Made by a program: the position numbers and the translations under genes. From Mesorhizobium loti (lineage in GTDB: Bacteria > Pseudomonadota > Alphaproteobacteria > Rhizobiales > Rhizobiaceae): a stretch of DNA of 64,000 bases. Location of the stretch: NCBI RefSeq assembly GCF_002858745.1, contig NZ_PJRO01000007.1:179505-243504 (forward strand), read 5' to 3'. Under the pieces are notes generated by a model. The model worked only from the letters and a program-made list of their open reading frames with translations. It did not search any database and was not told the origin of the DNA. Below are positions 1 through 9,736 of this stretch, one piece after another. Positions within the stretch are counted from its first letter, which is position 1, and every line of letters starts with the position of its first letter.

Positions 1-856
1 CCGTCGGACCATCCGCACCGAACACATCGGCACCAGCCGCACCACCCGTCGTGCCGATACCCGTCAGCACGTTGCCGTCGATCAGCGCACCTTCAATGCC
101 GGCATCCGCATCCGCACGTGCCGTCGGCACGTCGTCCTTGATGTCGACCTCGATGGTGCCGGTGACCGTGTTGCCGTTGGCATCCGTCGCCGTATAGGTG
201 AAGACGTCGCGGTTCTGCTCGGTGTTGGTGGCGTTGTCGGCATCCGGCGAGGTGTCGTAGCGCGAGGTCAGCGTGTAGGTGTAGGCACCCGTCGTCGGGT
301 TCAGCACCAGCGTGCCGTAAGTACCCGCGCCACCGCCTGCGACCGTATAGCTGACGATCGGCACCGCACTCGAAGCCGTGATCTGGCCGGTGGCGAAGAT
401 CTCGCTGTTCGAAGCCGCGTCGCTGCCCGTCGCAAGACCGGCCTCGTTGACGATCGCATCATTGTCCGAAGCCGTGATGCCGCTGTCGGACAGGTTGATC
501 GTCAGCGTCACCGTCGAGGTGTCGCCGTCGCCATCGGTGATGGTGTAGACGAAGCTGTCCGTCGCACCGCCGGCCGGCACCGCATTCGGCTTGGCCTGGT
601 AGGTGTAGCTGCCGTCCGCATTCAGCGTCAGCGTGCCGAGCGCCGTCACGATCGGAGAACCGACATTGCCCGTCACAGGGCTGGCCGTGTTCGAGCCCGT
701 CGCGACACCCGTCACGCCGCCGCCCGCAACCGTCGGACCATCCGCACCGAACACATCGGCACCAGCCGCACCACCCGTCGTGCCGATACCCGTCAGCACG
801 TTGCCGTCGATCAGCGCACCTTCAATGCCGGCATCCGCATCCGCACGTGCCGTCGG
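1..856 (-). repeat. Tandem VCBS/Ig-like repeat, 729-bp period
   Basis: Bases 1-127 are identical to 730-856, a spacing of 729 bp or 243 codons, in frame with the adhesin. One full unit and the start of the next are visible, and more units probably continue to the left. Each unit encodes two beta-sandwich modules separated by a short DxVPTA/DDGPTA linker. Sequence identity over 127 bp shows recent duplication or gene conversion. Confidence 0.85.
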
Positions 857-3800
857 ACCATCATCCAGCACTCGGATGGCAAGCGTCGCCGAGGAACTGT
901 CGGTGTCGACGTCCGTGACCGTCACCTGGTAGTTGGCGAAGACCGGATCGGCCGTGCCACGATCCCCCGGCGTCGCATCGGCCGTGGTGTTGGTGTGGGT
1001 CAGCGTGTTGTCGGTGAGGGTAAAGCGATAGCTTATCTTCCCGGTACCGCTGTCGAACCCGATGATTTCGAGTGTGCCGTAGGCAGGATTGCCGCTGATG
1101 GCGATCGGCGTCGCTGCCGACGCGGTTCCCAACTGGGCAACACTGAGGATGGTGTTGCCGATCTGCACGGACTGCAGGCCGTCTGGAGCGGAAACAGTGA
1201 AGTCGCCCGTCTGGATGAGCGCCGCCGGGTTGCTGCTGGAACCGTCGGAAAGATTGGCTTCCCAAACGGTGGCGTCACCGCCGCCAGCGGCAGGCGTCAG
1301 GTTCGTGATCGTGGTGCCGTTGTCGACGAGCGAGATTGTCAACGTCGCGGTGGCGGTGTCGCCGTCACCGTCCTTCAGCACATAGGTGAAGGTTTCGGTG
1401 GCGACGACCGGATTGCCATTGAAACGGGTGTATACGTAGGAGCCATCCTCGTTGAGGACCAGCGAGCCGTATTGGCCGTTGACCTGGAAATTGTGCAAGG
1501 CATCAGGCGAAGAATCGGACGTCTGGCCGGTCACGGACGCGATTTTCGCGCCATCTGTGCCCAGTTTGTCGGCCGAGCCGTCGGTGGTGTTGGTGTCGAA
1601 ACCGGAGGCAATGTCGACAGCGGTGAGGACATTGCCGGTAGCAGTCAAAGTCGCGCCGACAACCGAGTCGACATCGTTGACAGCCTGCGGGCCATCATCC
1701 TGGAAGGTCAGCTTGATCGGGGTTCCGGACACCGCGGACGCCACGTCGCCATCGGCATCAGTCACGTTGGCCGTGACATGGATGTTGCCGAGTGCAGTGA
1801 CGGCGTCGTCATAATCGGCAGCCGTCGAGCCCGCCACGGGGTTGTGGATCGCCTCGAACTGGACCAGCCAGAGCTTGCCTGCATCGTCGACATAGGCGGC
1901 GAAGACCTTTGCGTCGTTGGCGAAATCATTGCCGGCGACACCCCACAGGATGCGCGGATCGGTCGGATCGCTGAAGAGCTTGATGGCGATGCCGCCATCC
2001 GTCGTCGTCAAGCCGCTGTCCTGGCCGGTGAAGGGATTGTTCGCTGTCCCGTTCGAGAGCTGGTAGGTGATCGAGGTTGGTTCGTCGGCGCCGGGCGTGG
2101 AGGTGAAGAAGCCCGCGACCGAGCCGGCCGAAACCGCATGGCCGATCTCGGTCAGCGCCAGCGCACCTATCCTGGATGTCAGGCTGGACGGCAGCGGCGC
2201 CGATGTGTCGTCGGCAATATTCGGATCCGCGGTGTTGTTGACCAGCGGGCTTTCGTCGTGCCGGACTCCGAACGGCTGCACGACCGTGGCGGTTGTTTCC
2301 GATATAAGGACCGAAAAACTCGTCGCTCCATCGACGACCGCGGTGCCTGCTCCTCCGGTATGGATCGTCATGCCATCATAGTTGGCTATGACGAGGCGGC
2401 CGAATTCGGACACGCCAGTAACCTGGATAGAATCGTTCTTGGCAACGCCATTGATAAGATAGCCGATCGGTGTGAAGCCGTCAGCGGCATAGACGACCGT
2501 GACAGGCACGGGATTGCCGTTGACCGTCACCGCTGAAACCACAACCCGGGTGTCGTCGGTAAAGTTCGCCGTCCCCGAGTTGTTGTCGCTGCCTGCCGGG
2601 ACACTGAACAGCTGCAGGAATAGCGAAGCCGGTCCCTGCTGCACCTGAGGCACAGTGAAAGTCACTGAAGCGACGGAATAATGTTCGGTCGCGGTAAAAG
2701 TCGTCGACATGTTGTTGCCGGTGGCAACACCGTGCTTCACGAAATCGAGTATCAGATACTCATCCGCGTCGATGTTCTGGCCATTGCCCACACCGATGTC
2801 GTTGGATGTGTTGACGGCATCCTGGACATTTCCCGTTCTGGCGCTCAGCAGAATGTCCTTGTCGTTGGCGCCCTCAAGCACTTTGTAGCGGTCATGGCCG
2901 CCGCCGGCGGGGAGGACATAAGACGTCGTCTCGGTACCTGTCTGCGGCGGGAGCGCCACGACAACCGGAACGTCATTCTGGACGGTGATGGTGAAGGCGC
3001 CCGGGGTGGCATCGGTGACAGTGTCGCCGTCGCCATCCGTGCCCACGATCATCGACGAGAAATCGATCGATGGCACGCTGCCGCCGCCAGAGGTACGCAG
3101 CAGGGTGCCGGCATCACCGCTGCCGGCGACATGGTCGAGCTGGTCCTGCAGATCGAAGTTCCACGAGCCGTCGGCATGGACGGTCAGCGTGAAGACGGTG
3201 ACCGCGCCGGCCTTGGCCGTCAGCGTGTCGCCAACCACGGTGTAGATGAGCTGAATGCCGTGCGAGAACAGCACCGGCAGACCGCCGGTCGACGGATTGA
3301 GGCTGAAGGTCAGCGGTTCGTCGGCGCCTGCATTGAACAGCGCCCCCAACGAACCCAGCGTGCCGGAGGCTTCATCGCTGGTGGAGTTCTGGCCGGCATC
3401 GGGAATGCCTGTGGAGGCATCGCCATCAACTGCCGCCATCGTGTCTTCGACAACCATCCTCTGGATGCCGGCACCGCCAACAACGGCAGTCGGGCCATCG
3501 TCCTCGAACGCGATCACACCGGCCGTGCCGCCAAGGTCGACCGTCGCCGTGGCGACATCCTGGTCGCCGTCCGTCACCGTGTAAACCGCCTTCAGCACGC
3601 CGGTGGCGAGGAACAGTGCCTCGTCATAGCTCGCGCCAGGCGTCGGGTGGTTCAGGGATTCATACTGCGTCAGCGTCACATCACCAGTCGCAGCATCGAT
3701 CGACACCGTGAAGGCGAGCGTGCCGCCGGCACCGCCGACGCGACCCTCGATCACGCCGCCATTGTCCACCAGAAGGATCTCGTTGGCCGCGCCGCTCTGG

Positions 3801-6800
3801 CCGGTCAGGAACAGACCGGTGTGGCCACCAGCGGCAATCTCGAGCGAGAATGCCGTTGTTGCGCCTTCCTCATCCTGGCCCGCCAATGAGCCTGACGTGT
3901 CGAACAGCGAAGCACCCAGAACATGGGCGTAACCGATGGCTCCGACGGGCGCGCCTGGCGCCGTCTCGTCGTCGGCATTGGCATCGCCGACCCTAGCACC
4001 CACGGTCTCGTCGACAACGATCGATGCCTTGCCGGCCAGCGCCAGCACCGCCGTCGGACCGTCATCCTCGAACGCAATCACCCCTCGCTGGCCGCCGAGA
4101 TCGACAGTCGCGCTGGCGACGTCCTTGTCGCCGTCCGTCACAGTATAGACCGCCTTCAGCGCGCCCGAGGCCAAGAACAGCGCCTCATCGGCGTTCGTGG
4201 GGTCCAGATGGTTCAGCGACTCGAACTGAGTCAGGGTCACGTTGCCGGTCGAGGCATCAATCGACACCGTGAAGGCCAGCGTGCCGCCGGCTCCGCCGAC
4301 GCGACCCTCGATCACGCCGCCATTGTCCACCAGAAGGATCTCGTTGGCCGCGCCGCTCTGGCCCGTCAGGAACAGGCCGGTGTGGCCACCAGCGGCAATC
4401 TCCAGCGAGAATGCCGTTGTTGCGCCTTCCTCATCCTGGCCCGCCAATGAGCCTGACGTGTCGAACAGCGAAGCACCCAGAACATGGGCGTAACCGATGG
4501 CACCGACGGGCGCGCCTGGCGCCGTCTCGTCGTCGGCATTGGCATCGCCGACCCTAGCACCCACGGTCTCGTCGACAATGATCGATGCCTTGCCGGCCAG
4601 CGCCAGCATTGCGGTTGGACCATCATCCTCGAATGCAATCACACCCGCCTGACCGCCGAGATCGACGGTCGCGGTGGCAACATCGAGATCGCCATCGGTG
4701 ACCGTATAGACTGCCTTCAGCGCGCCCGAGGCCAGGAACAGCGCCTCGTCATAGCTCGAGCCGGGCGCCGGATGGTTCAGCGACTCGAACTGAGTCAGGG
4801 TCACGTTGCCGGTCGAGGCATCAATCGACACCGTGAAGGCGAGCGTGCCGCCGGCTCCGCCGACGCGACCCTCGATCACGCCGCCATTGTCCACCAGAAG
4901 GATCTCGTTGGCCGCGCCGCTCTGGCCGGTCAGGAACAGACCGGTGTGGCCGCCAGCGGCAATCTCGAGCGAGAAGGCCGTCGTTGCGCCTTCCTCATCC
5001 TGGCCCGCCAATGAGCCTGACGTGTCGAACAGCGAAGCACCCAGAACCGTCACCTGGCCAAGCGTCCCGGCCGGTTCCGTCTCCGGCGCACCGTTCTGGC
5101 CGAGGCTCTCGTCGACAACGATCGATGCCTTGCCGGCCAGTGTCAGCACCGCCGTCGGACCGTCATCCTCGAACGCAATCACCCCTCGCTGGCCGCCGAG
5201 ATCGACAGTCGCGCTGGCGACGTCCTTGTCGCCGTCCGTCACAGTATAGACCGCCTTCAGCGCGCCCGAGGCCAGGAACAACGCCTCGTCATAGCTCGAG
5301 CCGGGCGCCGGATGGTTCAGCGATTCGAACTGCGTCAGCGTCACATTGCCGGTCGACGCATCGATCGACACCGTAAAGGCCAGCGTGCCGCCGGCACCGC
5401 CGACGCGACCTTCGATCACACCGCCATTGTCCACCAGAAGGATCTCGTTGGCCGCGCCGCTCTGGCCGGTCAGGAACAGGCCGGTGTGGCCGCCAGCAGC
5501 AACCTCCAGCGAGAATGCCGTCGTTGCGCCTTCTTCGTCCTGGCCCGCCAATGAACCTGACGTGTCGAACAGCGAAGCACCCAGAACCGTCACCTGGCCA
5601 AGCGTCCCGGCCGGCTCCGTCTCCGGCGCACCGTTCTGACTAAGGCTCTCATCGACAACGATCGATGCCTTGCCGGCCAGCGCCAGCACCGCCGTCGGAC
5701 CGTCGTCCTCGAACGCGATCACGCTCCTCTGGCCGCCAAGGTCGACACTGGCGCTGGCGACGTCCTTGTCGCCATCCGTCACCGTGTAGACCGCCTTCAG
5801 TGCGCCTGTCGCCAGGAACAGCGCCTCGTCATAGCTCGCACCGGGCGTCAGATGGTTCAGCGACTCGAACTGCGTCAGCGTCACATTGCCGGTCGCCGCG
5901 TTGATCGTCACCGTGAAGGCAAGTGTGCCGCCGGCACCGCCGACGCGACCTTCGATCACGCCGCCATTGTCGACCAGCAGAATCTCGTTGGCCGCGCCGC
6001 TCTGGCCCGTCAGGAACAGGCCGGTGTGGCCGCCGGCGGCAACTTCCAGCGAGAAGCTGGTCGTTGCGCCTGCGCTGTCGGAGCCTGCCAACGAACCCGT
6101 CGTGTTAAACAGCGAAGCGCCTGAGACCGTTACCTGGCCAAGGCCAGCCGCGCCGCTTTCGGTCTCGCCAGCATTCTGGCCGAGACTTTCGTCAACCAGG
6201 ACCGAAGCGCCTTCCCTCAGCACCAGTGCCGCAACCGGAATGTCGTCGCCGACAGAAACGACAACGCTGCCGGTCGGCGGCGTGAGGGTGTCGCCGTCCT
6301 TGTCCGCCACTTCAATCAGACCGGACAGGTCGATCGTCAGGTTGGTTTCGACATTTCCGGGGCTGTTGACGTGATCGACCTGGCCCAACAGGGTGAATGT
6401 CAGCGAACCGGTCGCCGTCAACTCCACCGTGAAGACCGATACGCCGGCGGCCGAGCCGGTGATGGTGTGGCCATCGGGCGAAAGGCTGTAGGAAATCGCG
6501 GCGCCATTGCTGGACAGGCCAAGCCCACCGAGCTGCGTCAGCGCGCCAGAGGCAAAATGGTATGAACCCAGCCCATCCGCGCCCGGATTGATGACGGTCG
6601 AAAGCTCGATATGGCTGACGGTCTGCTTGCCGAAATCATTTTCCCCGCTGCGGCCGGAATCCGCGTTTGCTGAGGCGAGGCCATCTTCATCGACCCGGAG
6701 AACGGTCTGGCTGACACTCACAAAGGCCGGGCTGTCGTCCTCTATGATGATCGACATATTGGCGGTGGCGCTGCCATCCTTGCCATCGCTGGCCGTGACA

Positions 6801-7816
6801 GGCACGACCAGGGTCAGGTCGTCTTCCGACCCGGGACGCGCGTCGTTTGGATGGTCGATCGGGCCGAGGATTTCAATGGTGTAGCTGTCGCCCGTGGCAG
6901 TGATCGTGATGACCGTTACCCCGTTCACCGAACCGACCAGCGCACCAGTGCCCTGTCCGGTCCAGGTCACCGGAACGCCACCGGAGGTGAGCCCGGAAGG
7001 TGTGCCAAAGGTATAGGACAGCGCATCGCCGTCCGGATCCGTTGCGGGGAACCTGCCGGTGATCAGCGTGGCGTTGGTGGTGTCGTTCGAGCCGTCATTG
7101 TCCGGGTTGCCTCCGGCCAAACCTTCCTCCGACAGGGGAAGCGCCGCGAAATCCGCGAAGATGGGATCGCGATTGGGTGCGGCCGGATAGAGTTCACGCT
7201 CGTCGAGCAGGCCGAACTGCAACTCAGTCGGCGGCAAAAGGCTGCTCAGGTCGAAGCCGTCGCCGATCCCGCCGGCCGGGTGCTCGAAATTGCCACCTGC
7301 GCTGGGGTTTGACGCAGCACCCTGTCCAGCGGAAATCGAACCATCCGCGCCGAAGGCGACATCGACGCCGCTCGTCTGGAGCGCGGCAAGCAGGGCCACG
7401 CGCGGGAACTCGACGTCACCGACAATAAAGGTCGGAACGTTGATCGCGCCATCCTTGATGACGACGACGGAACCGTCGGCCTGCTGGAGGACAAGGTTCG
7501 TACCTTCAACGCGAATGTTGTCGATGGATGTATTGGCCGGAAGATGGACGGTCTTGTCCGCGCCGACGATGTATTCACCAGTAGAAGAAGGTGGGGTTGC
7601 TGCTGCCTGTGCTGGCGCCGGGGCCGGAGTGGCACCGACATCTACAGGCTTTGGCTCGGATGTTGCCGCGGCTGGCTGATTTGCTTGTCCCGACGGCTGG
7701 CTGCCAGAAGTGGCCTGCGCCACCTGGAGTGGAACAGACGCATCATCATGCTCAGCCTGCGGGTTTTGCTGATTCCAGCTTGCGGAATTGCTTTCAAGCT
7801 CAAAATTGTTTGCCAT
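1..7816 (-). CDS. Giant repeat-rich type I secreted adhesin (LapA/BapA-like), C-terminus outside window
   Basis: An open frame runs from an ATG at 7816 to the window edge, at least 2,605 codons; I spot-checked the frame near 8, 737, 857, 1358, 1691, 2957, 3494 and 5699 and it stays in phase. A purine-rich GGGGTGGTGGG precedes the ATG. Residues 1-80 are Ala/Gln/Pro-rich with no signal peptide, as in T1SS substrates. Residues about 82-150 form a compact domain ending in a VGDVEFPRVALLAAL segment, followed by a Gly-rich linker with a dialanine (A167-A168). The rest is tandem beta domains of the T1SS-143/DUF5801 and VCBS/Ig-like type (motifs DGDGDT, EDDGPTA, FESLNH). The RTX/C-terminal secretion signal should lie left of the window. 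The neighbouring T1SS operon and LapG-like protease support a surface adhesin role in attachment or biofilm; the ligand is unknown. Confidence 0.88.
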   Translation of the reverse strand, partial: MANNFELESNSASWNQQNPQAEHDDASVPLQVAQATSGSQPSGQANQPAAATSEPKPVDVGATPAPAPAQAAATPPSSTGEYIVGADKTVHLPANTSIDNIRVEGTNLVLQQADGSVVVIKDGAINVPTFIVGDVEFPRVALLAALQTSGVDVAFGADGSISAGQGAASNPSAGGNFEHPAGGIGDGFDLSSLLPPTELQFGLLDERELYPAAPNRDPIFADFAALPLSEEGLAGGNPDNDGSNDTTNATLITGRFPATDPDGDALSYTFGTPSGLTSGGVPVTWTGQGTGALVGSVNGVTVITITATGDSYTIEILGPIDHPNDARPGSEDDLTLVVPVTASDGKDGSATANMSIIIEDDSPAFVSVSQTVLRVDEDGLASANADSGRSGENDFGKQTVSHIELSTVINPGADGLGSYHFASGALTQLGGLGLSSNGAAISYSLSPDGHTITGSAAGVSVFTVELTATGSLTFTLLGQVDHVNSPGNVETNLTIDLSGLIEVADKDGDTLTPPTGSVVVSVGDDIPVAALVLREGASVLVDESLGQNAGETESGAAGLGQVTVSGASLFNTTGSLAGSDSAGATTSFSLEVAAGGHTGLFLTGQSGAANEILLVDNGGVIEGRVGGAGGTLAFTVTINAATGNVTLTQFESLNHLTPGASYDEALFLATGALKAVYTVTDGDKDVASASVDLGGQRSVIAFEDDGPTAVLALAGKASIVVDESLSQNGAPETEPAGTLGQVTVLGASLFDTSGSLAGQDEEGATTAFSLEVAAGGHTGLFLTGQSGAANEILLVDNGGVIEGRVGGAGGTLAFTVSIDASTGNVTLTQFESLNHPAPGSSYDEALFLASGALKAVYTVTDGDKDVASATVDLGGQRGVIAFEDDGPTAVLTLAGKASIVVDESLGQNGAPETEPAGTLGQVTVLGASLFDTSGSLAGQDEEGATTAFSLEIAAGGHTGLFLTGQSGAANEILLVDNGGVIEGRVGGAGGTLAFTVSIDASTGNVTLTQFESLNHPAPGSSYDEALFLASGALKAVYTVTDGDLDVATATVDLGGQAGVIAFEDDGPTAMLALAGKASIIVDETVGARVGDANADDETAPGAPVGAIGYAHVLGASLFDTSGSLAGQDEEGATTAFSLEIAAGGHTGLFLTGQSGAANEILLVDNGGVIEGRVGGAGGTLAFTVSIDASTGNVTLTQFESLNHLDPTNADEALFLASGALKAVYTVTDGDKDVASATVDLGGQRGVIAFEDDGPTAVLALAGKASIVVDETVGARVGDANADDETAPGAPVGAIGYAHVLGASLFDTSGSLAGQDEEGATTAFSLEIAAGGHTGLFLTGQSGAANEILLVDNGGVIEGRVGGAGGTLAFTVSIDAATGDVTLTQYESLNHPTPGASYDEALFLATGVLKAVYTVTDGDQDVATATVDLGGTAGVIAFEDDGPTAVVGGAGIQRMVVEDTMAAVDGDASTGIPDAGQNSTSDEASGTLGSLGALFNAGADEPLTFSLNPSTGGLPVLFSHGIQLIYTVVGDTLTAKAGAVTVFTLTVHADGSWNFDLQDQLDHVAGSGDAGTLLRTSGGGSVPSIDFSSMIVGTDGDGDTVTDATPGAFTITVQNDVPVVVALPPQTGTETTSYVLPAGGGHDRYKVLEGANDKDILLSARTGNVQDAVNTSNDIGVGNGQNIDADEYLILDFVKHGVATGNNMSTTFTATEHYSVASVTFTVPQVQQGPASLFLQLFSVPAGSDNNSGTANFTDDTRVVVSAVTVNGNPVPVTVVYAADGFTPIGYLINGVAKNDSIQVTGVSEFGRLVIANYDGMTIHTGGAGTAVVDGATSFSVLISETTATVVQPFGVRHDESPLVNNTADPNIADDTSAPLPSSLTSRIGALALTEIGHAVSAGSVAGFFTSTPGADEPTSITYQLSNGTANNPFTGQDSGLTTTDGGIAIKLFSDPTDPRILWGVAGNDFANDAKVFAAYVDDAGKLWLVQFEAIHNPVAGSTAADYDDAVTALGNIHVTANVTDADGDVASAVSGTPIKLTFQDDGPQAVNDVDSVVGATLTATGNVLTAVDIASGFDTNTTDGSADKLGTDGAKIASVTGQTSDSSPDALHNFQVNGQYGSLVLNEDGSYVYTRFNGNPVVATETFTYVLKDGDGDTATATLTISLVDNGTTITNLTPAAGGGDATVWEANLSDGSSSNPAALIQTGDFTVSAPDGLQSVQIGNTILSVAQLGTASAATPIAISGNPAYGTLEIIGFDSGTGKISYRFTLTDNTLTHTNTTADATPGDRGTADPVFANYQVTVTDVDTDSSSATLAIRVLDDGPTARADADAGIEGALIDGNVLTGIGTTGGAAGADVFGADGPTVAGGGVTGVATGSNTASPVTGNVGSPIVTALGTLTLNADGSYTYQAKPNAVPAGGATDSFVYTITDGDGDTSTVTLTINLSDSGITASDNDAIVNEAGLATGSDAASNSEIFATGQITASSAVPIVSYTVAGGGAGTYGTLVLNPTTGAYTYTLTSRYDTSPDADNATNTEQNRDVFTYTATDANGNTVTGTIEVDIKDDVPTARADADAGIEGALIDGNVLTGIGTTGGAAGADVFGADGPT
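3501..6245 (-). repeat. Five tandem T1SS-143/DUF5801-like repeats within the adhesin
   Basis: The phrase encoding EDDGPTA recurs with the block TCCTCGAA starting at 3501, 4065, 4626, 5166 and 5706, giving periods of 564, 561, 540 and 540 bp (188, 187, 180 and 180 codons), all in frame. Units share long near-identical stretches encoding GGHTGLFLTGQSGAANEILL-type sequence. Length differences sit in the linker between domains. Near-identity makes the array prone to changes in copy number and to assembly collapse. Confidence 0.88.
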
Positions 7817-8126
7817 GACCCACCACCCCTTACTTTGTCAAACGAGCAAACAGGGGCGTATTGGCTTTGGCAACTAGCTGATGACTGCATCCATATAATG
7901 GGCTATGCGATCGAAGCTAAATTTTACTTTTAGTAAATGCTGACTGCATATCATAGTATATATTCTTGAACATACCCCTTCATTCTCAAGGGATGCCAGG
8001 GATAATGAAAAGCTTTGATTCAAATTTGAATTAAATTCCGTGGCGCAATTTATACTATAGTTATCCATCTATATTTTCGGTATTTTTAGGCGTGCCGGAT
8101 AGCATCCATCGTAAAGGGTGGGTGTC
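7817..8126. promoter_or_regulatory. AT-rich divergent promoter region between adhesin and LapG-like gene
   Basis: This 310-bp gap is strikingly AT-rich compared with its surroundings and separates two divergent starts. It must hold the promoters of both the adhesin and the protease. I see purine-rich ribosome binding sites at each end but no recognisable operator or confident -35/-10 pair. Confidence 0.5.
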
Positions 8127-9059
8127 ATGAAAGCAAACCAAAAGTTCTCATTGATAAAACACTTGCGAAACCTTGCGGTCTCGACCGTCATGGTTGCAAC
8201 GCCGTCGGCATATGCCGCGACCGGCCCGGCAATGCTTGAGGCTCGGGACAGTGCAGTGAAGCCGGTTCAGATGGCCGAGTTCCTGGGTGGCGTTTCCCTG
8301 TCGAAGCCTTCTGCCGCAGTCGCAAGCAACGTCTATCGCACCGTGATCGGCAGCGCTTACAGCCTGGCGATGCAAGACTTCACCGAGAAGCGGGACTTCG
8401 CCGACAGGAAGCCTGAGCTGGACCCGATCCAGACCGCCGCCATCATCCCGGGCGTCTTCGGCTCCATGGCGATATCGATGAAGAATTTCCCCGCCGCAAC
8501 GCGCTGGGCATCCGTCTATCGCTCTGTGCGCAACTGCGACAAGATCTGCGATCAGACCAGTTCGGGCTACGCGTTCATCATCAAGGCGGTGAAGGACAAA
8601 AGCTTTACCGACAAGCTCACCTTCGTGAACAGTGGTGTCAATCAGCTCATCGCCTACCGCAAGGACGAAGCAACGTACGGAAAGCTCGACTATTGGGCCA
8701 CGCCGGAAGAGACGCTTACCCGACGCTCCGGGGACTGTGAGGATTTCGCCATTCTGAAGATGGCAGCTCTTCTGGAAGCCGGGGTGCCGGCGACAAGCAT
8801 GTCGCTGGTGGTGCTGCAGGACAAGAAGCGGAATGTCTTCCACGCCGTCCTGTCGGTGAGCACGTCGACCGGAACCTTCATTCTCGACAGCCTCAGCAAC
8901 AAAGTGGTCATGGACAGCGCGCTGCCTAACTATGTGCCGCTTTATTCCTTCAGCACCGAGCGAGCCTGGGTGCATGGCGCCAAGACGGGCGAGAGCCGCG
9001 TGGCGTCGCTGAAAGGCGGACTTTCCGACATCGCGCCGGGCGAAGGTCCTGAGAACTGA
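8127..9059 (+). CDS. LapG-like periplasmic transglutaminase-type cysteine protease (BTLCP, peptidase C93)
   Basis: The 310-residue product starts at ATG 8127 behind AAAGGGTGGG; a GTG at 8118 is in frame but would overlap that ribosome binding site. Residues 1-30 are a Sec signal peptide with an AYA cleavage site. The catalytic set is visible: D203-C204-E205 in GDCEDFA, H239 in FHAV and D254 in LDSL. In Pseudomonas LapG the catalytic Cys is flanked by Asp and Glu that bind calcium, and the same DCE triplet is present here. LapG cuts the N-terminal retention region of LapA-type adhesins at a dialanine and so releases them from the cell. Divergence from the giant adhesin makes that adhesin the likely substrate. 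No LapD partner is visible in the window. Confidence 0.85.
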   Translation: MKANQKFSLIKHLRNLAVSTVMVATPSAYAATGPAMLEARDSAVKPVQMAEFLGGVSLSKPSAAVASNVYRTVIGSAYSLAMQDFTEKRDFADRKPELDPIQTAAIIPGVFGSMAISMKNFPAATRWASVYRSVRNCDKICDQTSSGYAFIIKAVKDKSFTDKLTFVNSGVNQLIAYRKDEATYGKLDYWATPEETLTRRSGDCEDFAILKMAALLEAGVPATSMSLVVLQDKKRNVFHAVLSVSTSTGTFILDSLSNKVVMDSALPNYVPLYSFSTERAWVHGAKTGESRVASLKGGLSDIAPGEGPEN

Positions 9060-9097
9060 GTTTCGGCCCCGAAGCGCTGCTGCCGGATTGAAACTGT

Positions 9098-9736
9098 CTA
9101 CCCGTTGACGACAAAAGCCAGCAGCAAATCTGGTGCCGGCACCGGAGCTCGCACGGCGTTGATCTGTCCGCGGTGGCGCCGTTCGCCGATGCCAATGACG
9201 AAACCCGTGCCGACCGGCAGATTTCCATTCTGCCTCAGCCTTTCCAGAATATCCGCCACGCTGAGATCGAGTGCCAGCTTCATGTCCTTGCGGGCATCGT
9301 CATCGAGCCCGACCGGAAGCTGACGGCGAACCAGGTTCTGGAACGGCGGGTTGAAGGTCAGTATCTTGCGCGTGCTTTCCAATGCAAAGGCCGGCGCCGG
9401 GCAGGCAAACAGAATGGCCTTGATCGTCTCGATCGAGGTCAGCCGGCGCAGCATGGCGTTTTCATCGCTGGCGTCGTGAAGGCAGGCCACCCTTATCGCC
9501 GAGGTCAGATTGGCATCCGCACCCGCGGCCGCGGCTATCTGGTCGACCAGGGCGCCGAGCGTCGCCTGGTTGCGCGTCGCCATGCGCTTGAGCATATCCC
9601 AGAAGCCGCGTTCGAGCCGGATGCCGCGCCTTTGTCCATTGCGGACGACGACCCTGAACTCGGGCTCCAGATCATGCCGCAAGGGCTGACTACGCTGTTG
9701 CTCGTTGGCGCCGGTGGGCCCCGCGCTATCGCTCAC
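9098..9736 (-). CDS. Ribbon-helix-helix domain protein at end of T1SS operon
   Basis: 212 residues, starting at a GTG inside the 3' end of hlyD (11-bp overlap), so probably translationally coupled. Residues about 27-70 (VVVRNGQRRGIRLERGFW and the following Ala-rich helix) resemble the RHH_4 family of ribbon-helix-helix proteins, which usually bind DNA. The remaining 140 residues have no domain I recognise; PAPAFALESTRKILTFNPPF is reminiscent of a PAS-type fold, but this is only a guess. Being the last gene of the tolC-ABC-hlyD operon suggests a regulator of adhesin export or expression. Confidence 0.65.
   Translation of the reverse strand: MSDSAGPTGANEQQRSQPLRHDLEPEFRVVVRNGQRRGIRLERGFWDMLKRMATRNQATLGALVDQIAAAAGADANLTSAIRVACLHDASDENAMLRRLTSIETIKAILFACPAPAFALESTRKILTFNPPFQNLVRRQLPVGLDDDARKDMKLALDLSVADILERLRQNGNLPVGTGFVIGIGERRHRGQINAVRAPVPAPDLLLAFVVNG

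Noticed and set aside
995..2536. Plus-strand open frame of 513 codons inside the adhesin gene
   Set aside because: It is antisense to the continuous adhesin frame, has Arg/Gly-rich low-complexity composition and no motif. High-GC repeats commonly create such shadows.
3923..5554. Repeated plus-strand frames of 80-176 codons
   Set aside because: They recur with the adhesin repeats because the DNA repeats, and they have no independent coding features.
1..6245. CRISPR-like array
   Set aside because: The repeats are 540-729 bp, in frame and protein-coding, with no short regularly spaced direct repeats.
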